NCBI GenBank assembly: GCA_937870855.1
Contig: CALMWT010000050.1
Location: 1 to 32,396, forward strand
From: an uncultured Taibaiella sp.
GTDB taxonomy: Bacteria > Bacteroidota > Bacteroidia > Chitinophagales > Chitinophagaceae
DNA length: 32,396 nucleotides
Direction of reading: 5' to 3'
Part shown: positions 30,401-32,396 of the stretch, piece by piece
Numbering within the stretch: position 1 is the first letter of the stretch
Layout of the letters: every line of letters starts with the position of its first letter
Made by a program: the position numbers and the translations under genes
The notes under the pieces: model-generated
Databases searched by the model: none
What the model saw: the letters and a program-made list of their open reading frames with translations, nothing else
What the model was told of the DNA's origin: nothing

Positions 30401-32396
30401 GCGTGCTCTAACACTTATAGCTACGGGGAAACAGAAGACTATGCCGTAAATATATATGTGCCTGGAGCATGTTCAGGTACTCCTAATGCCGGTATCGCGT
30501 ATGCTATAGATAGTATTTGCCCAGCTATAGCTTTCGCGCTGAGCGATACAGCCTTTGATGTGGGCTTAGGAATTATATACGAATGGGAAGAATCACCTAC
30601 CGGCGCGGGACTGTGGACACCAATAAGTGGTGCTACAACTCCTAATTTCAATGTAGCTTCCGGTATTACTTCAACTACTGATTATAGACTAAAAGTTACC
30701 TGTGCGAATGGTGGTGGATTTTCCTACTCTAATTCATTCACTGTATTTGTGAATCCTCCGATGCAATGTTATTGCACTCCTCTATACACTACCGCGTGTG
30801 GAGTAGGCGATGATATAAAAGACGTGATATTTGCAGGTGATCTTCCTCCTGGAATCAATAACCTGAATACTCCTTGTAACGCAAGCGGATACTACGATCA
30901 TACAAACATGTCAGCTACTGTGTCTCCCGGTCTCACCTATTCTGGTAACGTTACCACAAATTATTCCGGCAATGAGTATGTAAGAATCTGGATTGATACG
31001 AGCCTGGATGGTGTCTTCCAATCCACAGAATCTTTTGCAACCCTTGATAACATAGGTAATACAAGTACTGGACTTTTCTCCTTTACTGTTCCGCAAAATC
31101 TTGCTGTGGGCTCTTATAGAATGCGTGTTCGTTTGGTATATGCTCAATCACCAGCATCTACTATTGATCCGTGTATTTCTTATACTTATGGAGAGGCTCA
31201 CGATTATACGATTCATGTAGCTCCGCCTCCTACTTGTATGCCAATCACAGCACCTACAGTAGGTACTACAGTGTTCAATGCTGCAACTGTTTCATGGAAT
31301 CAAAGTATTTCAAACCCTGGTATTGGTTATCAGTGGGTGGTTGTGCCGCAAGGCGCGCTGCCATCTGCTACTTCCATAACATCTGGTCTTGAAACTCCTG
31401 GTGATACTATTGCAAATGCTACAGGTCTTACAGCCAGCAGTAATTACACAATGTACATTCGTGCAATTTGCTCCTCAACAGATACAAGTGCATGGGCTGG
31501 TGTAAACTTTACAACGCCATGTTCTACGTTTGTTGCTCCGCTTGTTGAAGCCTTCAATGGCACGACTACACCAAACTGCTGGACTAACAGTGGCGTTACT
31601 CCTAATGGCTGGATGTTTGGTACGGGTTATTCAAGTCCTGGTTATGACGCAGCTGGTGCTTCCGATCACTCTGGTATATCAGGTAGTACGTTTGCATGGG
31701 TAGATGGTTCTTATGTAACCAATAACCAAACAGCAACATTGACCTCTCCGGTAATTGATATTTCCACACTTACCAACGGACGTCTTCGTTACTTCCTGAT
31801 GAGCTACAATCCTACCTATACTGCTGCTAATGGTAACAATAAGCTTATCGTATCAGCTTGGAATGGTACAACTTGGGTAACACTCGACTCGGTACAACAA
31901 AGTCTGCCTCAGGGCTGGAATCAGCGTATTGCACCTTTGTCTGTACTTGGCTCAGTTACAACTACTCAATTGCGATTCATGTACACAGGTACTGCATCAA
32001 CTCCATTCTACAACGACATCTTGATTGACGATATAGCTGTAGAAAGTACACCTGCTTGTTCTGATCCTCTGGCGCTTACTGTTACTAATATTGGTACTTC
32101 AACAGCCAATATTGGATGGGGTGCGGTAACAGGTGCTCCTGGCTATCAGTATGCTATTACTACCAGCAGCACACCTCCGACAAGTGGTACTGCTGCGACC
32201 AGCAATAGTGTAACCGGAGCAACATTCACACCGGGATCAATGAATTATTACCTGCATGTTCGTACTGCTTGTGGTGGAAACACGTTCTCTAACTGGACAT
32301 CCCTGCCGTTCATGGTTAATAACAATGCAAGCGGTGCGTTAATGCTTACTGTAAACGGTGGCTGTACGGGTAATCCATACAACAACAGTGCTGCAA
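27461..32396 (+). CDS. Giant modular secreted protein (beta-helix, Ig-like, GEVED, FN3, MAM-like), 3' partial
   Basis: The frame is open from the ATG at 27461 to the window end, 1645 codons without a stop. A signal peptide (basic start, core LLLCLIFVCYG, cleavage after SHAQ, residue 36) directs export. In order follow: an uncharacterised beta-rich region (to about 285); a right-handed beta-helix (about 290-745) with NNTFDSC, NNTFSNC and NNILNC rungs; two copies of an Ig-like domain (SWEESPAGAG, EWEESPTGAG) plus a GEVED domain (about 750-1255), the latter marked by YGETEDY and YGEAHDY and by calcium-loop-like DYDQSGTFD and DTSLDGVF; a fibronectin III domain (about 1257-1350); a MAM-like lectin-fold domain (1352-1530); and another FN3. 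Family knowledge suggests a surface adhesin or enzyme carrier exported by type IX secretion; the diagnostic C-terminal sorting domain lies outside the window. Confidence 0.9.
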   Translation, partial: MTNQFLQRQVAKCRDWQKLLLCLIFVCYGNLNSHAQNYSVTTTAQCNNIAGGNEIVNFTGATPNANGNGTLTVFFRGDFDGKVAGGEYMDVLGEGSSTILGTTVSSTTGISNTQCAVPYDSIVISIPMSSINSWAADGTITFTADAASGVSASLCYSPSVAFCVYMKLDYPRASGLNDIGIASIDTPGFFCTGNQNIWVTVQNYGINQINSGVVNWTWNGVTQTPFNINQLIDTAQGLNPNSIQLMLGTKTITDADTIVVWTSNPNGGVDTTNTNDTVTKILAPSLSGTYTLNSAQATGSGNYQTFSAFVNDLKNIGICGPVVLNVATGSGPYNEQVVIPQIAGASTTNTITINGNGATLTNAGTTTNYATLRLDGTDYFDINNLTIAATGVTNGFAVHLSNGANNNTFDSCTINASTTTTGTTSCGVVMSGSATSYSTGGANGSNNTFSNCTVTGGYFGMVFYGTSTAGNMSNNILNCHVKDFYLYGTYYLQQGSGTVANNIIERPTRAGLSTFYGVYLGTGCNNTLVEKNLIRNPAGSNPSASFTAYPIYVTSAASLGNENKLYNNVIGNINGIGTRGGMYLTGATYIQVYHNTIVLDHTAQSGSTTYGIYATGTAGVDVKNNNIAITQPNTGTKYLLYFSGAGKTSNHNNLYLNSTGGTNYVAYSSTSSPTTYATLAAWKGASSSAFDQNSIDVDPLFVAPASGNYMPTNALLNDLGTPVGITTDINGATRSPISPDIGAIEFTVAPCMGNPVAGTLAGPLGVCANVPFTLSLTGFTVGSGISISWEESPAGAGVWSPITGATAPSYTPTSGITSATDYRAVVTCANGGGFDVSNTWSISINGFYSCYCIPTTVNGCASGDHITLTDFATINNPTGPCLNASHSDYKSTVAAASIGTTQTYTLTVHVANGGTEYAAGWIDYDQSGTFDTSEFIPLTGGLVGSTWIYSGSVTIPSTAMTGLTALRVRSSYNAIIASNSACSNTYSYGETEDYAVNIYVPGACSGTPNAGIAYAIDSICPAIAFALSDTAFDVGLGIIYEWEESPTGAGLWTPISGATTPNFNVASGITSTTDYRLKVTCANGGGFSYSNSFTVFVNPPMQCYCTPLYTTACGVGDDIKDVIFAGDLPPGINNLNTPCNASGYYDHTNMSATVSPGLTYSGNVTTNYSGNEYVRIWIDTSLDGVFQSTESFATLDNIGNTSTGLFSFTVPQNLAVGSYRMRVRLVYAQSPASTIDPCISYTYGEAHDYTIHVAPPPTCMPITAPTVGTTVFNAATVSWNQSISNPGIGYQWVVVPQGALPSATSITSGLETPGDTIANATGLTASSNYTMYIRAICSSTDTSAWAGVNFTTPCSTFVAPLVEAFNGTTTPNCWTNSGVTPNGWMFGTGYSSPGYDAAGASDHSGISGSTFAWVDGSYVTNNQTATLTSPVIDISTLTNGRLRYFLMSYNPTYTAANGNNKLIVSAWNGTTWVTLDSVQQSLPQGWNQRIAPLSVLGSVTTTQLRFMYTGTASTPFYNDILIDDIAVESTPACSDPLALTVTNIGTSTANIGWGAVTGAPGYQYAITTSSTPPTSGTAATSNSVTGATFTPGSMNYYLHVRTACGGNTFSNWTSLPFMVNNNASGALMLTVNGGCTGNPYNNSAA
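29706..31220 (+). repeat. Internal duplication: two Ig-like + GEVED units
   Basis: Unit 1 runs from about 29706 to 30462 and unit 2 from about 30463 to 31220, a period near 757 bases (252 residues). Matching landmarks are WEESPAGAG/WEESPTGAG, ATDYRAVVTCANGGGF/TTDYRLKVTCANGGGF, a CYC linker after each Ig-like part, and YGETEDY/YGEAHDY at the unit ends. The Ig-like halves are much better conserved than the GEVED halves. Confidence 0.85.

Noticed and set aside
27600..32396. Repetitive ACT/ACA-rich sequence as CRISPR or a DNA satellite
   Set aside because: The repeats are codon-level Thr/Ser/Asn/Gly bias in one long open frame and have no fixed spacing.

Overview
The window reads as a chromosomal segment of a Bacteroidota bacterium, most likely of the Chitinophagaceae or a related lineage. 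The evidence is the AT-leaning coding sequence, the many TAnnTTTG (-7) promoter boxes directly before start codons, the virtual absence of Shine-Dalgarno sequences, a PIF1-type helicase with a C-terminal HTH domain, a TonB-like protein, and at the right edge a giant modular secreted protein (signal peptide, beta-helix, GEVED, fibronectin III and MAM-like domains) of the kind usually exported by type IX secretion. The lineage is inferred from gene content only.

Layout. (1) 2-1330, +: the 3' part of a bifunctional NAD(P)HX repair gene, running in from outside the window. (2) 1343-6654, -: a tightly packed housekeeping block read leftward: a 28-codon-scale membrane mini-ORF, ribD, an EamA/DMT transporter, a YigZ-like protein, queG, purD and a small coiled-coil membrane protein. 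(3) 6733-14770, +: PIF1-like helicase, prmC, a two-to-four-TM protein, an unassigned radical SAM protein, a TonB-like protein coupled to folC, and nadD. (4) 14767-17820: an AI-2E/PerM-type permease (-), a three-gene set of small envelope proteins resembling YqjD/YqjE/YqjK in arrangement (+), and a tandem universal stress protein (-). (5) 17929-22438: an enoyl-CoA hydratase-like gene and paaZ, both on -, separated by a GT-C type glycosyltransferase on +. (6) 22439-25224: a repeat-rich intergenic region, a secreted protein of unknown function and a second GT-C protein. (7) 25215-27077: moxR and a DinB-like gene (-), and a MazG-like pyrophosphohydrolase (+). (8) 27078-32396: a 383-bp leader region and the giant secreted protein, which runs off the right edge.

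Most genes are cofactor or nucleotide metabolism (NAD: nnr, nadD; riboflavin: ribD; folate: folC; purine: purD; queuosine: queG) with no unifying accessory system. I found no CRISPR array, prophage, transposase, toxin-antitoxin pair, rRNA or tRNA. The items most worth a second look are the series of predicted leaderless promoters, the unassigned radical SAM enzyme with extra cysteines, the mini-ORF before ribD, the short leader ORF plus hairpin before the giant protein, the duplicated Ig-like/GEVED unit in that protein, and the hairpin-forming intergenic repeat at about 22.5 kb.
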